Shown: one piece after another, positions 1 to 8,430 of the stretch
Layout of the letters: each line of letters starts with the position of its first letter
How positions within the stretch are numbered: position 1 is the first letter of the stretch
Assembly (NCBI RefSeq): GCF_025490915.1
Contig: NZ_JANQBA010000013.1
Coordinates: 1-64,000, forward strand
DNA from: Lacticaseibacillus parakribbianus
Lineage (GTDB): Bacteria > Bacillota > Bacilli > Lactobacillales > Lactobacillaceae
Length of the DNA: 64,000 nt
Direction: 5' to 3'
Made by a program: the position numbers and the translations under genes
The notes under the pieces: generated by a model
Told to the model about the DNA's origin: nothing
Seen by the model: the letters and a program-made list of their open reading frames with translations, nothing else
The model's database searches: none

Positions 1-812
1 GCGTTCGCACTCAGGTCACCGGCGGCATTTACGTCACACCTGAAGACTTCTACGACAACACCAAGCCTAAGCCGCGGCTCGACGACGGGCCGCGCGTTCG
101 CACTCAGGTCACCGGCGGCATTTACGTCACACCTGAAGACTTCTACGACAACACCAAGCCTAAGCCGCAGCTCGACGACGGGCCGCGCGTTCGCACTCAG
201 GTCACCGGCGGCATTTACGTCACACCTGAAGACTTCTACGACAACACCAAGCCTAAGCCGCGGCTCGACGACGGGCCGCGCGTTCGCACCCAGGTCACCG
301 GCGGCATTTACGTCACACCTGAAGACTTCTACGACAACACCAAGCCTAAGCCGCAGCTCGACGACGGGCCACGCGTTCGCACTCAGGTCACCGGCGGCAT
401 TTACGTCACACCTGAAGACTTCTACGACAACACCAAGCCTAAGCCGCAACTCGACGACGGGCCGCGCGTTCGCACTCAGGTCACCGGCGGCATTTACGTC
501 ACACCTGAAAACTTTTACGACAACACCAAGTCGCAACCGGAGAACCCGGATTCGAATCATGTCGTCCCATCCACTGAGCAGAACCAAAATCCAGAACCGA
601 CCGTCGCCTCACTACCACTGACCGGCGGCAAAACAACCACACAGGCAGTTGTCCAACCGCTCAGCCGGACTGGGCGAGCCACACGAACTGCTGCCGCGGC
701 GCTGCCGCAAACCGGCGAACATCGCAACGGAGCTTTAGCGGCACTGGGCGTCATTCTCCTCGGTGGTCTGCTGGCCTTAGGCACAAGTCCGCGCCGGCGC
801 CACACTCGGTAA
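1..812 (+). CDS. LPXTG-anchored repeat surface protein, C-terminal part (5' end outside window)
   Basis: The codons run in one frame from the window edge to TAA at 810-812; the start lies upstream. What remains is five near-identical 31-residue repeats (consensus begins RTQVTGGIYVTPEDFYDNTK and ends LDDGPRV), a shortened sixth copy, and a Ser/Pro/Gln-rich linker. The C-terminal sorting signal is LPQTGE (702-719) with a hydrophobic stretch and a final Arg-rich tail, so sortase should anchor the protein to peptidoglycan. A second LPLTGG motif sits about 30 residues earlier and is probably part of the wall-spanning linker. The same LDDGP-type repeat occurs, diverged, in the next gene, so the two are tandem paralogues at least in their C-termini. 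The ligand is unknown. Confidence 0.9.
   Translation, partial: VRTQVTGGIYVTPEDFYDNTKPKPRLDDGPRVRTQVTGGIYVTPEDFYDNTKPKPQLDDGPRVRTQVTGGIYVTPEDFYDNTKPKPRLDDGPRVRTQVTGGIYVTPEDFYDNTKPKPQLDDGPRVRTQVTGGIYVTPEDFYDNTKPKPQLDDGPRVRTQVTGGIYVTPENFYDNTKSQPENPDSNHVVPSTEQNQNPEPTVASLPLTGGKTTTQAVVQPLSRTGRATRTAAAALPQTGEHRNGALAALGVILLGGLLALGTSPRRRHTR
3..533 (+). repeat. 93-bp in-frame tandem repeat array (5 full units plus one partial)
   Basis: Units begin at 3, 96, 189, 282, 375 and 468, a strict 93-bp period coding for 31 residues. Differences are mostly single synonymous changes (CGG/CAG at the Arg/Gln position, GCACTC/GCACCC), which points to recent homogenisation. The sixth unit diverges after FYDNTK. Confidence 0.95.
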
Positions 813-847
813 ATTTTGAAACAACGGTCGATCCAAAGGCCACTATC

Positions 848-888
848 AGCTCTTTCTGCCAGCCCCGTGCTGACGGAAAGAGCTTTTT
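848..888 (+). terminator. Intrinsic terminator after the first surface protein
   Basis: An imperfect inverted repeat (AGCTCTTTC arm paired with GAAAGAGCT) is followed directly by a T run, 35 bp after the stop codon. Confidence 0.75.
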
Positions 889-976
889 ATGTTGTGAATC
901 GTTTCATCTAACGCTTCGCACATTTAGATATTTAACCAATCATTTATTCATAACGCCCGATGTAATAAATAAAATG

Positions 977-1004
977 TTGACGCTATCATTTTACGTGGTA
1001 TTCT
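977..1004 (+). promoter_or_regulatory. Putative sigma-A promoter of the second surface protein gene
   Basis: TTGACG at 977-982 and TATTCT at 999-1004 are separated by 16 bp, in an AT-rich stretch (about 900-1010) unlike the GC-rich surroundings. A ~100-nt leader would precede the ATG at 1116. Confidence 0.55.
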
Positions 1005-1115
1005 TTTGAGCAGGGGAACGAAAGTATAGTTGACGTGTCGCACCGCTTACCATTACCGCTGATCATAACCAGCGGATTTTTGCGAAGACTCATATCATAT
1101 CTGGAGGAGAAAGAC

Positions 1116-3914
1116 ATGGGAACACAACGTTCAGGGGCCAAGAAACTGTACAAGGCCAAAAAGACCTGGGTCGCCTTCGGCCTCGCCACCGGTGCCGCCG
1201 GGCTGCTCGTGGCCGCACCCACCGCGGTCTCTGCAAGCGACCCAACTGATACACCCGCGATGACGCGCGTCGCGCCAACGGCAACGCCGGCCACCAGCAC
1301 CACCGTGTCGACCACCGACGCTTCGGCGCCCGCTAACGCCGCGACTGGTGCAACAACCGCGGCTGACCAGACCAAAGTGGCCCAACAAGTGACGACGGCG
1401 CAAGCGCCCACTGATGCGACGCCAGCCACAACATCAACCACCCCTGTCCCAGCGGCAACGGACGAAGGCACACAGCCCGTGATCTCAATCACGCCGGGGG
1501 CCAGCGGTCCCAAAGGCAGCACCACGACTGCGACCGCGATGACGAGCATCACCTTTGACTTCACGCCAGACGCCGCGTTGGCGCAAACGCTGAAGGAAGC
1601 GGGCTACAACAGCGATGCATCGCTTCACATCGTGCGTTACAACAGCATCGATGGTTCAATTGCCGCTGACGATTCCGATCACGTGGCCATCGGCGCCGTC
1701 CAGCTGCCGTACAAGTCAGGCTACGATGTGATCTGGTATTACAACCAGGACCTCCGCTCGGGTAAAAGCGAAGATCAAGTCTACCACTACTCACATGACA
1801 TCCCCGCTCACCTGATCAGCTTGGATCCCACCGATCGCAGCGCCTTGGGTATCACGGTTCACTATTTCAGAGCCACGCGCCAGGTCCCAGTGCGGCTGGT
1901 TGACACAGACGGCCACTTTATCAAACGCACCTTCGTGACCGCCAAGAACTACATGCCCCCACTGTCTTGGGTTCGCGATCAGTACAACAACCACGGCATC
2001 ACGCCGTTCGCGTACCAAACCGAAATCGAGGCGCCGATTATTGATGGGTATGCGGCGGTCAAGTCTTACCAGAAGCTGAATGCGACCACCGAGTACCTGA
2101 TGACCAACAACCTAGACGCCGACTACCCCGTCAATGGCACCACCGAGCGCGGCGCCGCCATGCTGTCTTGGGGCACCCACACGCCGACCTTCGTCTACCA
2201 GGCCCAGCACGTGACCGGCATTCATACCTACACGGACGAGGACGGCAAGACCATTTTACCAAGCACCGCCGAAACCGAGGCGCTGCCGGTGGCGCCGGGC
2301 ATCAACGGCTACGAGCTGGATCCATTCAAGTCGACCATTCAGATTCTCGCCGGCGGCAAGGAATTCTATCCGGCCAAGGCGACCGGTAAGCCGGCCTACC
2401 TGGGGGCGATTTTTCCGGCCATTCAAGACTGGTTTGTCGCCCCGAACAGTCCTGTCATCACGCTGCTGATGACCATGCCGAGCTACGTCCTGCAACACGA
2501 GCGTATTGGCGAGCTTGAGCCAACCACCGATTCAGGGCTGCTGAACCAGCTGAAAGCCGCAGCGACTCGCTTCCACTGGAACCGCACCGCAGGCAACTTC
2601 TACAACCTCGGCCTCCTTTACTACAAGGCGCTGGGCCTGACCGCAGACATGGGGGTGAGTGAGGCCCACGCCGCAGAAGTTGAGGTGATCACGCACTACG
2701 TCTACAAGGCGGTGCCGCACCAAGTGGCCAAGCCGACTGGCGTAATGGCCAAAACGGTCACCTACACCGTGAACTTCACCGGCATCGACCACGCCCCAAT
2801 CACGATCACAAAGACCTTCACGAAGACGCGCGAGGCCAACCCGCTCACCCTGTGGACCCCGGACGTCACGTTGCCGACTATCGCCGGCACCCAGCACCTC
2901 AACTTCCTGCCGGCGGCCAACATCTGGGCAGACCTGAGCCAAACCAGTTTCAGCACCACCGTCGACTACCGCGCGAGCGAGCAAACCCTGGTCGTCAGCT
3001 TTGAGGACACCGCCGGTAACCGGCTGGCAACGGATCAGGTCATTAACGGGGTCGCCGGTCAGGTCATCACCCTGCCGGCGCCACTGATTGCTGGCTACAC
3101 CCAAAACCACGGGCCGCTGACCGTAACCCTGACCGCCGCCGATCACGCAATTCAGCACGCGACGGTGACCTACACGAAGGAGCTGCCCAAAACTCGCACC
3201 CAGGTCCCAGACCCCGTCTCCGTCGCCCAGGCCGACTTCTACGACTTCACCAAGTCCCAGCTCGACGACGGGCCGCAAGTTCGTACCCAGGTCCCTAGCG
3301 CCGTCTCCGTCACCCAGGCCGACTTCTACGACTTCACCAAGTCCCAGCTCGACGACGGACCGCAAGTTCGCACCCAGGTCCCAGACCCCGTCTCCGTCGC
3401 CCAGGCCGACTTCTACGACTTCACAAAGTCCCAACTCGACGACGGACCGCAAGTTCGCTCTCAGGTCCCAGGCGCCGTCTCCGTCGCCCAGGCCGACTTC
3501 TACGACTTCACCAAGTCCCAACTCGACGACGGACCGCAAGTTCGCTCTCAGGTCCCTAGCGCCGTCTCCGTCACCCAGGCCGACTTCTACGACTTCACCA
3601 AGTCCCAACTCGACGACGGACCGCAAGTTCGCTCTCAGGTCCCAGGCGCCGTCTCCGTTTCTCGGGCCGCCTTCTACGATCACCGCAAGCCGGCCACGAC
3701 GCCGTTAACGCAACCAGCCACCACGCTCGTCACAACGCAGCCGACGACCAAGCAGCCGGCCGCGCGTGCAGAACAGTCGACCGGTGCCCAGGCCGCGACC
3801 GCGCTGCCGCAAACTGGTGACGGCCAAGAACGCGGCCTGGTGGCCCTCGGGGTTTTGGCCCTCGCCAGCCTCTTCGCTCTCGGGGCCGGCACCACCCGCC
3901 GCAAGCGGCTCTAA
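1116..3914 (+). CDS. LPXTG-anchored surface protein with KxYKxGKxW-like signal, MucBP-like domain and repeats
   Basis: The start is the ATG at 1116, preceded by GGAGGA at 1103-1108; an upstream GTG at 1035 has no such site and would add residues before the signal peptide. The 932-residue product opens with KLYKAKKTW (residues 10-18), a KxYKxGKxW-type accessory-Sec/adhesin leader with Gly replaced by Lys, then a hydrophobic core and a likely cleavage after VSA (residue 40). A Thr/Ala/Pro-rich low-complexity region follows. About residues 620-690 look like a MucBP-type domain (VSFEDTAGNRL, then LPAPLIAGYTQN). Five 29-residue repeats plus a partial copy start at residue 694. LPQTGD at 3804-3821, a hydrophobic segment and RRKRL form the sortase signal. 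Probable adhesin; the ligand is unknown. Confidence 0.9.
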   Translation: MGTQRSGAKKLYKAKKTWVAFGLATGAAGLLVAAPTAVSASDPTDTPAMTRVAPTATPATSTTVSTTDASAPANAATGATTAADQTKVAQQVTTAQAPTDATPATTSTTPVPAATDEGTQPVISITPGASGPKGSTTTATAMTSITFDFTPDAALAQTLKEAGYNSDASLHIVRYNSIDGSIAADDSDHVAIGAVQLPYKSGYDVIWYYNQDLRSGKSEDQVYHYSHDIPAHLISLDPTDRSALGITVHYFRATRQVPVRLVDTDGHFIKRTFVTAKNYMPPLSWVRDQYNNHGITPFAYQTEIEAPIIDGYAAVKSYQKLNATTEYLMTNNLDADYPVNGTTERGAAMLSWGTHTPTFVYQAQHVTGIHTYTDEDGKTILPSTAETEALPVAPGINGYELDPFKSTIQILAGGKEFYPAKATGKPAYLGAIFPAIQDWFVAPNSPVITLLMTMPSYVLQHERIGELEPTTDSGLLNQLKAAATRFHWNRTAGNFYNLGLLYYKALGLTADMGVSEAHAAEVEVITHYVYKAVPHQVAKPTGVMAKTVTYTVNFTGIDHAPITITKTFTKTREANPLTLWTPDVTLPTIAGTQHLNFLPAANIWADLSQTSFSTTVDYRASEQTLVVSFEDTAGNRLATDQVINGVAGQVITLPAPLIAGYTQNHGPLTVTLTAADHAIQHATVTYTKELPKTRTQVPDPVSVAQADFYDFTKSQLDDGPQVRTQVPSAVSVTQADFYDFTKSQLDDGPQVRTQVPDPVSVAQADFYDFTKSQLDDGPQVRSQVPGAVSVAQADFYDFTKSQLDDGPQVRSQVPSAVSVTQADFYDFTKSQLDDGPQVRSQVPGAVSVSRAAFYDHRKPATTPLTQPATTLVTTQPTTKQPAARAEQSTGAQAATALPQTGDGQERGLVALGVLALASLFALGAGTTRRKRL
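3195..3692 (+). repeat. 87-bp in-frame tandem repeat array (5 full units plus one partial)
   Basis: Units begin at 3195, 3282, 3369, 3456, 3543 and 3630 (87-bp period, 29 residues, core VSVAQADFYDFTKSQLDDGP). The sub-motif after QVP alternates between DP, SA and GA. The units are related to the 31-residue repeats of the preceding gene but two residues shorter. Confidence 0.95.
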
Positions 3915-3922
3915 CCTCACCG

Positions 3923-3977
3923 AAAAAACTACCGCGCATCGCCGCACACACTCGCGACGATGACGCGGTAGTTTTTT
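3923..3977. terminator. Bidirectional intrinsic terminator
   Basis: AAAAAACTACCGCG and CGCGGTAGTTTTTT form a perfect 14-bp stem with A/T tracts on both sides. It can end the + surface protein gene and the - strand NUDIX/nucleotidyltransferase pair. Confidence 0.85.
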
Positions 3978-4053
3978 GCCCCAATCAAGATTTTGACGTG
4001 CGTCGGTCGCCGGCCTCCTGAATTGGCCATCGCCAACGCGGGTTGCAATCGCA

Positions 4054-4914
4054 TCAGTCCGGCAATGGTGTCGCGGCCGGCGACGGTCCCCGCCTCAGTG
4101 TACGCAGCGCAAAGGTGGCGAAGGCCATCAGCCGCGAAGCAGCGAGTTTGCCGCCACCTCGGCCGCGGTAGCCGGCCAAGGCGGTGGCAATCACATCGCC
4201 CCATTCGGGCAGCGTGGCTAATCCCCACTCGCCGCCGGCCGCCTTGCCCATCACCCGGCCGGTCGCCTGAAAGGCCAGGCTGCGACACAGGTTGAGCGTC
4301 ACGTAAACCGGATCGGTAACAATGGCCGCCGAGGCGTCCTCGACATCGGCCATCACGCTGGCCCAGTAGGCCGCCACCGGCACTGGGCCAAAGGTCGCGG
4401 CAATGGCGGGGCCGCAAAGCACCTGACCGCACGCTTTCAGCACGGTCAGGTGAGCGGCCAAATCCGGATCCACGCCGTGCATCCCGGCAACGTAGGCCGC
4501 CGGGTCGCCCCGGTAAGCGGCCAGGTGCAGCGGCGAAAAGTGCAGGTCAAACGCGCAGGGGTGCGAGAAATGCCGCGTTGCCGCCAGCGTCAGGACATGA
4601 AACTCCAGCCCCTTAACCGGTGCCAGCGGCCAGGCCAGGCGCATCGTCGCCTGCATCAGCGCCAGCTTGGCGGCCTGCTTCAGCCCGTGCCGGACCACGA
4701 TAACGTAATCGAGATCGGAGACTCGCGGGTCGAAGCCGCCGAGGCACCAGGAGCCGTGCAGGTAGACGCCGACGAGCTCGCGGCCACCCCCGGCCCGGGC
4801 CGCCGTCACCACCGCCTGCAGCAGCGCCGGGCCGTTGAACGCGCCAGGCGACCGCTTGAGCGCTGTAGGCGACCGCTTTGCCGCTGCGGGCGGCCGCTTC
4901 TCAGCGCCGCTCAA
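4054..4914 (-). CDS. Aminoglycoside adenylyltransferase-like nucleotidyltransferase
   Basis: The protein matches the AadA/ANT layout. An N-terminal nucleotidyltransferase fold carries HGSWCLGGFDPRVSDLDYV (the GS...SDLD signature with the metal-binding acidic pair), and a C-terminal helical domain contains LNLCRSLAFQATG and a GYRGRGG-like segment typical of DUF4111. The start is uncertain: a TTG at 4914 would overlap the upstream NUDIX gene by 14 bp and give about 286 residues; longer frames run through the NUDIX gene and are unlikely. An RSP-rich stretch precedes the catalytic domain. The SLALGG usually seen is SWCLGG here, so resistance activity cannot be assumed. It is the second gene of a NUDIX pair. 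Confidence 0.75.
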   Translation of the reverse strand: MSGAEKRPPAAAKRSPTALKRSPGAFNGPALLQAVVTAARAGGGRELVGVYLHGSWCLGGFDPRVSDLDYVIVVRHGLKQAAKLALMQATMRLAWPLAPVKGLEFHVLTLAATRHFSHPCAFDLHFSPLHLAAYRGDPAAYVAGMHGVDPDLAAHLTVLKACGQVLCGPAIAATFGPVPVAAYWASVMADVEDASAAIVTDPVYVTLNLCRSLAFQATGRVMGKAAGGEWGLATLPEWGDVIATALAGYRGRGGGKLAASRLMAFATFALRTLRRGPSPAATPLPD

Positions 4915-5356
4915 GGTAATCCGCCACGACCTGGGCGTAGCGCGGCACCATGTTGGCCGGCAGCGCGGTCGGCTCAAACCAGGCCAGGCGCAGGCTTTCG
5001 CCGTCCGCCACCCGCGGCTTTGCGACCACGCCAGCCACCACGTAGGCGACACTGACCGCGTAGAACTGATCGCCGTTGGGTGCGACGCTCAGGTGGTCGC
5101 CGGAGTAGACGCCGAGCAGCCGCAGCGCTTGGGCCTCAAGCACCAGGCCGCACTCCTCTTGCGCCTCACGAATCAGCACCTGCTCGCTACTTTCACCAAG
5201 CTCCATCAGCCCACCGATCAGCCCCCACCGCGCGGCCGGTTCGTTGCGCTGCTGCAGCAGAATCCGGCCGTCTGGTGCCACCAGCACCCCGCAGCTGCCG
5301 CACAGAATCACCGGGCGGTGCCCGACTAGACCGCGCAAGTCCTCAACATATCCCAT
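4901..5356 (-). CDS. NUDIX hydrolase
   Basis: The ATG at 5356 follows AGGAGG at good spacing. The 151-residue protein carries a complete Nudix box: G49 LMELGE, then REAQEECG at residues 63-70 (GX5EX7REUXEEXGU), which binds Mg2+ and hydrolyses a nucleoside diphosphate linked to another moiety. The spacer around GSCGVLVAPDGRILLQQRNE is typical of the small NUDIX family. Substrate unknown. Its 3' end overlaps the nucleotidyltransferase gene, so the two are probably co-translated; a TTACACT -10-like element lies about 30 bp upstream of the start. Confidence 0.88.
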   Translation of the reverse strand: MGYVEDLRGLVGHRPVILCGSCGVLVAPDGRILLQQRNEPAARWGLIGGLMELGESSEQVLIREAQEECGLVLEAQALRLLGVYSGDHLSVAPNGDQFYAVSVAYVVAGVVAKPRVADGESLRLAWFEPTALPANMVPRYAQVVADYLERR

Positions 5357-5396
5357 GTTGCCACCTCCTGTCACTGCCAGTGTAACCCAGTTCACG

Positions 5397-5442
5397 CCAA
5401 AAAGCGCCGGTGCGAATCGGCCCCGAGGGGAAATCGCACCAG
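5397..5442 (-). terminator. Intrinsic terminator of the GNAT/antiporter/HAD operon
   Basis: On the minus strand AAGCGC..GTGCGA pairs with TCGCAC..GCGCTT, followed by TTTTT. It lies just downstream of the HAD gene stop. Confidence 0.75.
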
Positions 5443-5468
5443 CGCTTGTCCAAAAAGCAACGTGGCCG

Positions 5469-6125
5469 TCAGCCCAGTAGCTCACGCACCGCCGCCGGCA
5501 GCTCGTCGGGCCGGGCGATCACGGCGTTGGCGCCGGCATCCAGCAGCTCGGTTTCGTCGCCGAAGCCGTACAGGACGCCGAGGGTCTTGGTGCCGTTTTG
5601 CACCCCGCCTTGCATGTCGTTGTCGCGGTCGCCGATCATCAGGCTGGCCTCGGGCAACGCCTCCGCGTTTTCCAGCGCGTAGGCCAACACCGCGGCCTTG
5701 GTGCTGCGAATGCTCTCGTCGATGGTTGCGCCGTAGACGCCTGCAAAGTAGTCGCGTAGCCCGAAGTGCGGCAAAATTTTGGCCAGCATCACCTCGGGCT
5801 TGGCCGAGGCGATATTCAGCTGGTAGCCGGCTTCTTGCAGGCTCGCCAGCGCGTCCTCGACCCCGGGGTAGACCTCAAGCTCGTACAGGCCTTGGGCCAG
5901 GTAGAAGTCCTGGTAGTGGCGAATCGCGGCCTGGACGCCGGTCGGCGAAAGCGTCGGGTAGTAGCGGTGCAGGCTTTGGGTCAAGGACGGCCCGATGAAC
6001 TTCAGGTAGGTCTCTTGATCAAGCGCCGGCAGCCCGGACTTGTCCAACATGTAGACGATGCCGTCCACGATGCCCTTTTGCGAATCGGCGATGGTGCCGT
6101 CAAAATCAAAAAATAGCTGTTTCAC
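5469..6125 (-). CDS. HAD-superfamily phosphatase, phosphoglycolate phosphatase-like
   Basis: 218 residues with the HAD motif I DFDGT (nucleophile D7, D9), motif II around NIASAKPE, and motif IV GDRDNDMQGG, with an alpha-helical cap of the Gph/PGMB type in between. The start is GTG at 6125, which overlaps the TGA of the antiporter gene (GTGA), so translation is coupled. This is the last gene of a four-gene operon. Members dephosphorylate small phospho-sugars or phosphoglycolate; the substrate cannot be read from the sequence. Confidence 0.85.
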   Translation of the reverse strand: MKQLFFDFDGTIADSQKGIVDGIVYMLDKSGLPALDQETYLKFIGPSLTQSLHRYYPTLSPTGVQAAIRHYQDFYLAQGLYELEVYPGVEDALASLQEAGYQLNIASAKPEVMLAKILPHFGLRDYFAGVYGATIDESIRSTKAAVLAYALENAEALPEASLMIGDRDNDMQGGVQNGTKTLGVLYGFGDETELLDAGANAVIARPDELPAAVRELLG

Positions 6126-7291
6126 AATGCGTTCTCCTTTGGCCGCTGCCCGGTTTGCAGGGCGATTTTCAACATGAAGGGGGCAATCAGGGTGGTCAAG
6201 ATGATGACCAGAATGACCGCGGAGTAAAAGTCCCGGTGCAGCAGATGGGCGTCAAAACCAATCTGGGCGACAATCAGCGCCATCTCGCCGCGCGACACCA
6301 TGCCGGCGCCGACCACGTTGGCGTCGGCCCAGTCAAGCCCAGCAAGCTTCGCCCCGGCGCCGCAGCCCAGCCACTTGGTCAGCAGTGCCAGCAAAGTCAG
6401 CGCCAGAATGAACCAGACGTCTTGCCCGAGGCCGGCCAGGCGCATGTTCAACCCGATGGACACGAAGAACACCGGGATGAACACCGCGTAGCCAATGGCC
6501 TCCAGGCTGCGATCCACGGTCTGCCGGTACGGCGTCTGCCCGACCGCAATCCCGGCGAAAAAGGCCCCGATTACCGCCGACAGCCCGAACCAATCGGCCA
6601 GATACGACAGCCCCAGGCACAGCAGCAGGCTGGTAATCGTCACGCTGGCGGTCGGCAACAGCCGCTCGCCCAGGTGCATGACGTAAGGCGCCAGCCACCG
6701 CACGACCAGGTAAATCACCCCGAAGTACGCGACCTGCAGCAGCAAAGTCACCCACAGCGGCCAGGCGCTGACCGACTCGCCCTCGCCGAACATCGCCACG
6801 GCGACGCTCAAGACGATCACCGTCAAGATGTCATCGACCACCACGGCCCCGAGAATGGTGGCGCCGCTGCGGCCATCCAAGGCGCCGAGCTCCTTAAGCA
6901 CCTCCACGGAGATTGAAACCGACGTGGCGGCGAAGGTGATGCCAAGAAAGGTCGCGGCCACCAACGAAAAGCCCCACAGCGTCGCGAACAAGTAGATGAC
7001 CACGACCGGCACCACCACCCCGATCACCGCCACCCAAACGCCCGGACGCAGGTAGCGGCGCAGCATCGACAGGTCGGATTCAAGCCCGGCGATGAACATC
7101 AGAACAATCACGCCGATTTCGGCGAAGGTGGCGACGCTGGGCGTCGTTGACACCCAGCCCAAGGCGGCCGGCCCGAGAATCAACCCGGCGGCGAGCTGGC
7201 CAATCACCGCCGGGACGCCCAGCTTCAGGCTCAGCTGACTGAGCGCCAGCGTCACCAAGAGAATCAGCGCCAACGTGCCTATGTCTGCCAT
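6122..7291 (-). CDS. CPA2-family Na+/H+ (or K+/H+) antiporter
   Basis: 389 residues, about 12 membrane segments. Starts MADIGTLALILLVTLAL, contains the GQLAAGLILGP signature of NapA/KefB antiporters and the conserved VVDD pair (D153, D154) in the ion-binding helix. There is no C-terminal TrkA-N domain, as in NapA-type rather than KefB-type proteins. ATG at 7291 follows TAAGGAGGACGA. It lies 10 bp downstream of the GNAT gene and overlaps the HAD gene. Likely role is pH and Na+ homeostasis at the cytoplasmic membrane. Confidence 0.87.
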   Translation of the reverse strand: MADIGTLALILLVTLALSQLSLKLGVPAVIGQLAAGLILGPAALGWVSTTPSVATFAEIGVIVLMFIAGLESDLSMLRRYLRPGVWVAVIGVVVPVVVIYLFATLWGFSLVAATFLGITFAATSVSISVEVLKELGALDGRSGATILGAVVVDDILTVIVLSVAVAMFGEGESVSAWPLWVTLLLQVAYFGVIYLVVRWLAPYVMHLGERLLPTASVTITSLLLCLGLSYLADWFGLSAVIGAFFAGIAVGQTPYRQTVDRSLEAIGYAVFIPVFFVSIGLNMRLAGLGQDVWFILALTLLALLTKWLGCGAGAKLAGLDWADANVVGAGMVSRGEMALIVAQIGFDAHLLHRDFYSAVILVIILTTLIAPFMLKIALQTGQRPKENAL

Positions 7292-7301
7292 GTCGTCCTC
7301 C

Positions 7302-7784
7302 TTAGCGGTGCGGGAATTTTTCCAAGCGAATCAGGCGTTCGGCATCCGGCTCGGTGATGCCGTTCTTGAAGTCATAGCCGAACTTACGGTAAAACGGCAC
7401 GGCGGTCAGCGACGCGGGAATCTCGACGCGCGTGGCGTCTTGAAAGAACGCGTCCGCTTCCACCGCCGCCATCAACCGGCGGCCGATGCCTTGGCCCTGG
7501 GTCGCCGGGTCGACGAACACGTTGAACAGCGAATACTCGTGCGGCACATCCCAAAACGGGCCGATGGCGGCACAACCGACGATTGCACCGGTTGCGCTGG
7601 CGGCCACGTACAGGTGTCGCACCGCCGCCGAGCGAGCGAAGAAGCCAGGCGTCAGCCGCGCGATGTCGGCCTCCAGGTAGGCGGTTGCGTAATCGGCGGC
7701 GTTGCTGATGCGCAGAGTCTTTGCGACCATCGCCGCCACCGCCGCGGCATCCGCCGCCTCGAAACGCCGGATAACCGGGGTCAC
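7302..7784 (-). CDS. GNAT-family N-acetyltransferase
   Basis: 160 residues with the GNAT acetyl-CoA motif A: VFVDPATQGQGIGRRLM (Q/RxxGxG/A). The start is GTG at 7784, overlapping the TGA of the upstream GNAT gene as GTGA. Other features are a C-terminal FYRKFGYDF motif and a substrate region without recognisable specificity. It resembles YafP/ElaA-like small-molecule acetyltransferases. Second gene of the operon that continues into the antiporter. Confidence 0.85.
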   Translation of the reverse strand: MTPVIRRFEAADAAAVAAMVAKTLRISNAADYATAYLEADIARLTPGFFARSAAVRHLYVAASATGAIVGCAAIGPFWDVPHEYSLFNVFVDPATQGQGIGRRLMAAVEADAFFQDATRVEIPASLTAVPFYRKFGYDFKNGITEPDAERLIRLEKFPHR

Positions 7785-8299
7785 GGCATCACCAGCTGGT
7801 AGGCGTTGCGTTCCGGCACCGGCTCGTCGAGGTAGACGATGCCGCGAAAGGCGAAACCGTTGCCCAAGATGACGTGTTGCATGATCTGGTTTTGCGCGTG
7901 GGTGTCGATGCGAACGTCGCGGAAGCCACGGCGGTAAGCCTCGGACAGCAGGCTGGTCATGAACAGCTTGGAGAGCCTTTGGCCTCGCACCTTGGCAGAG
8001 GCGGCGAAGCGGTGAATCATCATGTAATCCGCATCCCCGACCCAGCCGGCCCCGTCGATCCGGCCGTAGAACGGATCCGGGCCGACGATCAGGCTGGCGG
8101 TGCCGACCACGGTGTCGGCCATCACCAAGACGCGGTTGGTGCCTTGGGCGATGTCGGCGGCCACGGCCGGCTGATCCGGGTAAGTCCCCTGCCACTGGTT
8201 GATGCCTTGCGCCTTCAAAAAGGCCCGGGCATCCGCGATGATGCCCATGATTGCGGGAATATCGGCCGTCGTCCCGGGACGGGTGTAAATTGCTGGCAT
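7781..8299 (-). CDS. GNAT-family N-acetyltransferase
   Basis: 172 residues, ATG at 8299 preceded by GGAGGTGGCAGT. Early residues (TRPGTTADIPAIMGIIADA) and the central HRFAASAKVRGQRLSKLF (acetyl-CoA pyrophosphate loop), followed by RIDTHAQNQIMQHVILGNGF, are typical of the GNAT fold. First gene of a four-gene operon (two GNATs, antiporter, HAD). It is paralogous to the next gene only at fold level. Substrate unknown. Confidence 0.85.
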   Translation of the reverse strand: MPAIYTRPGTTADIPAIMGIIADARAFLKAQGINQWQGTYPDQPAVAADIAQGTNRVLVMADTVVGTASLIVGPDPFYGRIDGAGWVGDADYMMIHRFAASAKVRGQRLSKLFMTSLLSEAYRRGFRDVRIDTHAQNQIMQHVILGNGFAFRGIVYLDEPVPERNAYQLVMP

Positions 8300-8382
8300 A
8301 CTGCCACCTCCATGAAAATTGTCATACACCATTTTCGCGCAAAACCCGCCAAAAGGCAACGTGGCGCCAGACCACCCACAGG

Positions 8383-8425
8383 GACAAAAACAGCGCGTCC
8401 TTTCACGCAGAAAAGACGCGCTGTC
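8383..8425 (-). terminator. Intrinsic terminator of the His-rich protein gene
   Basis: On the minus strand CAGCGCGTC and GACGCGCTG pair and are followed by TTTTT. It lies directly after the stop at 8431. Confidence 0.8.
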
Positions 8426-8430
8426 GCAAC

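Noticed and set aside
2532-3683. 383-codon minus-strand open frame opposite the surface protein repeats
   Set aside because: A shadow of the coding strand: the repetitive VELGLGEVVEVGLGDGDG pattern is the complement of the 87-bp repeats.
4054-4914. Proven antibiotic resistance gene
   Set aside because: The fold is AadA-like, but no mobile element surrounds it and the motif SWCLGG differs, so only a family-level call is made.
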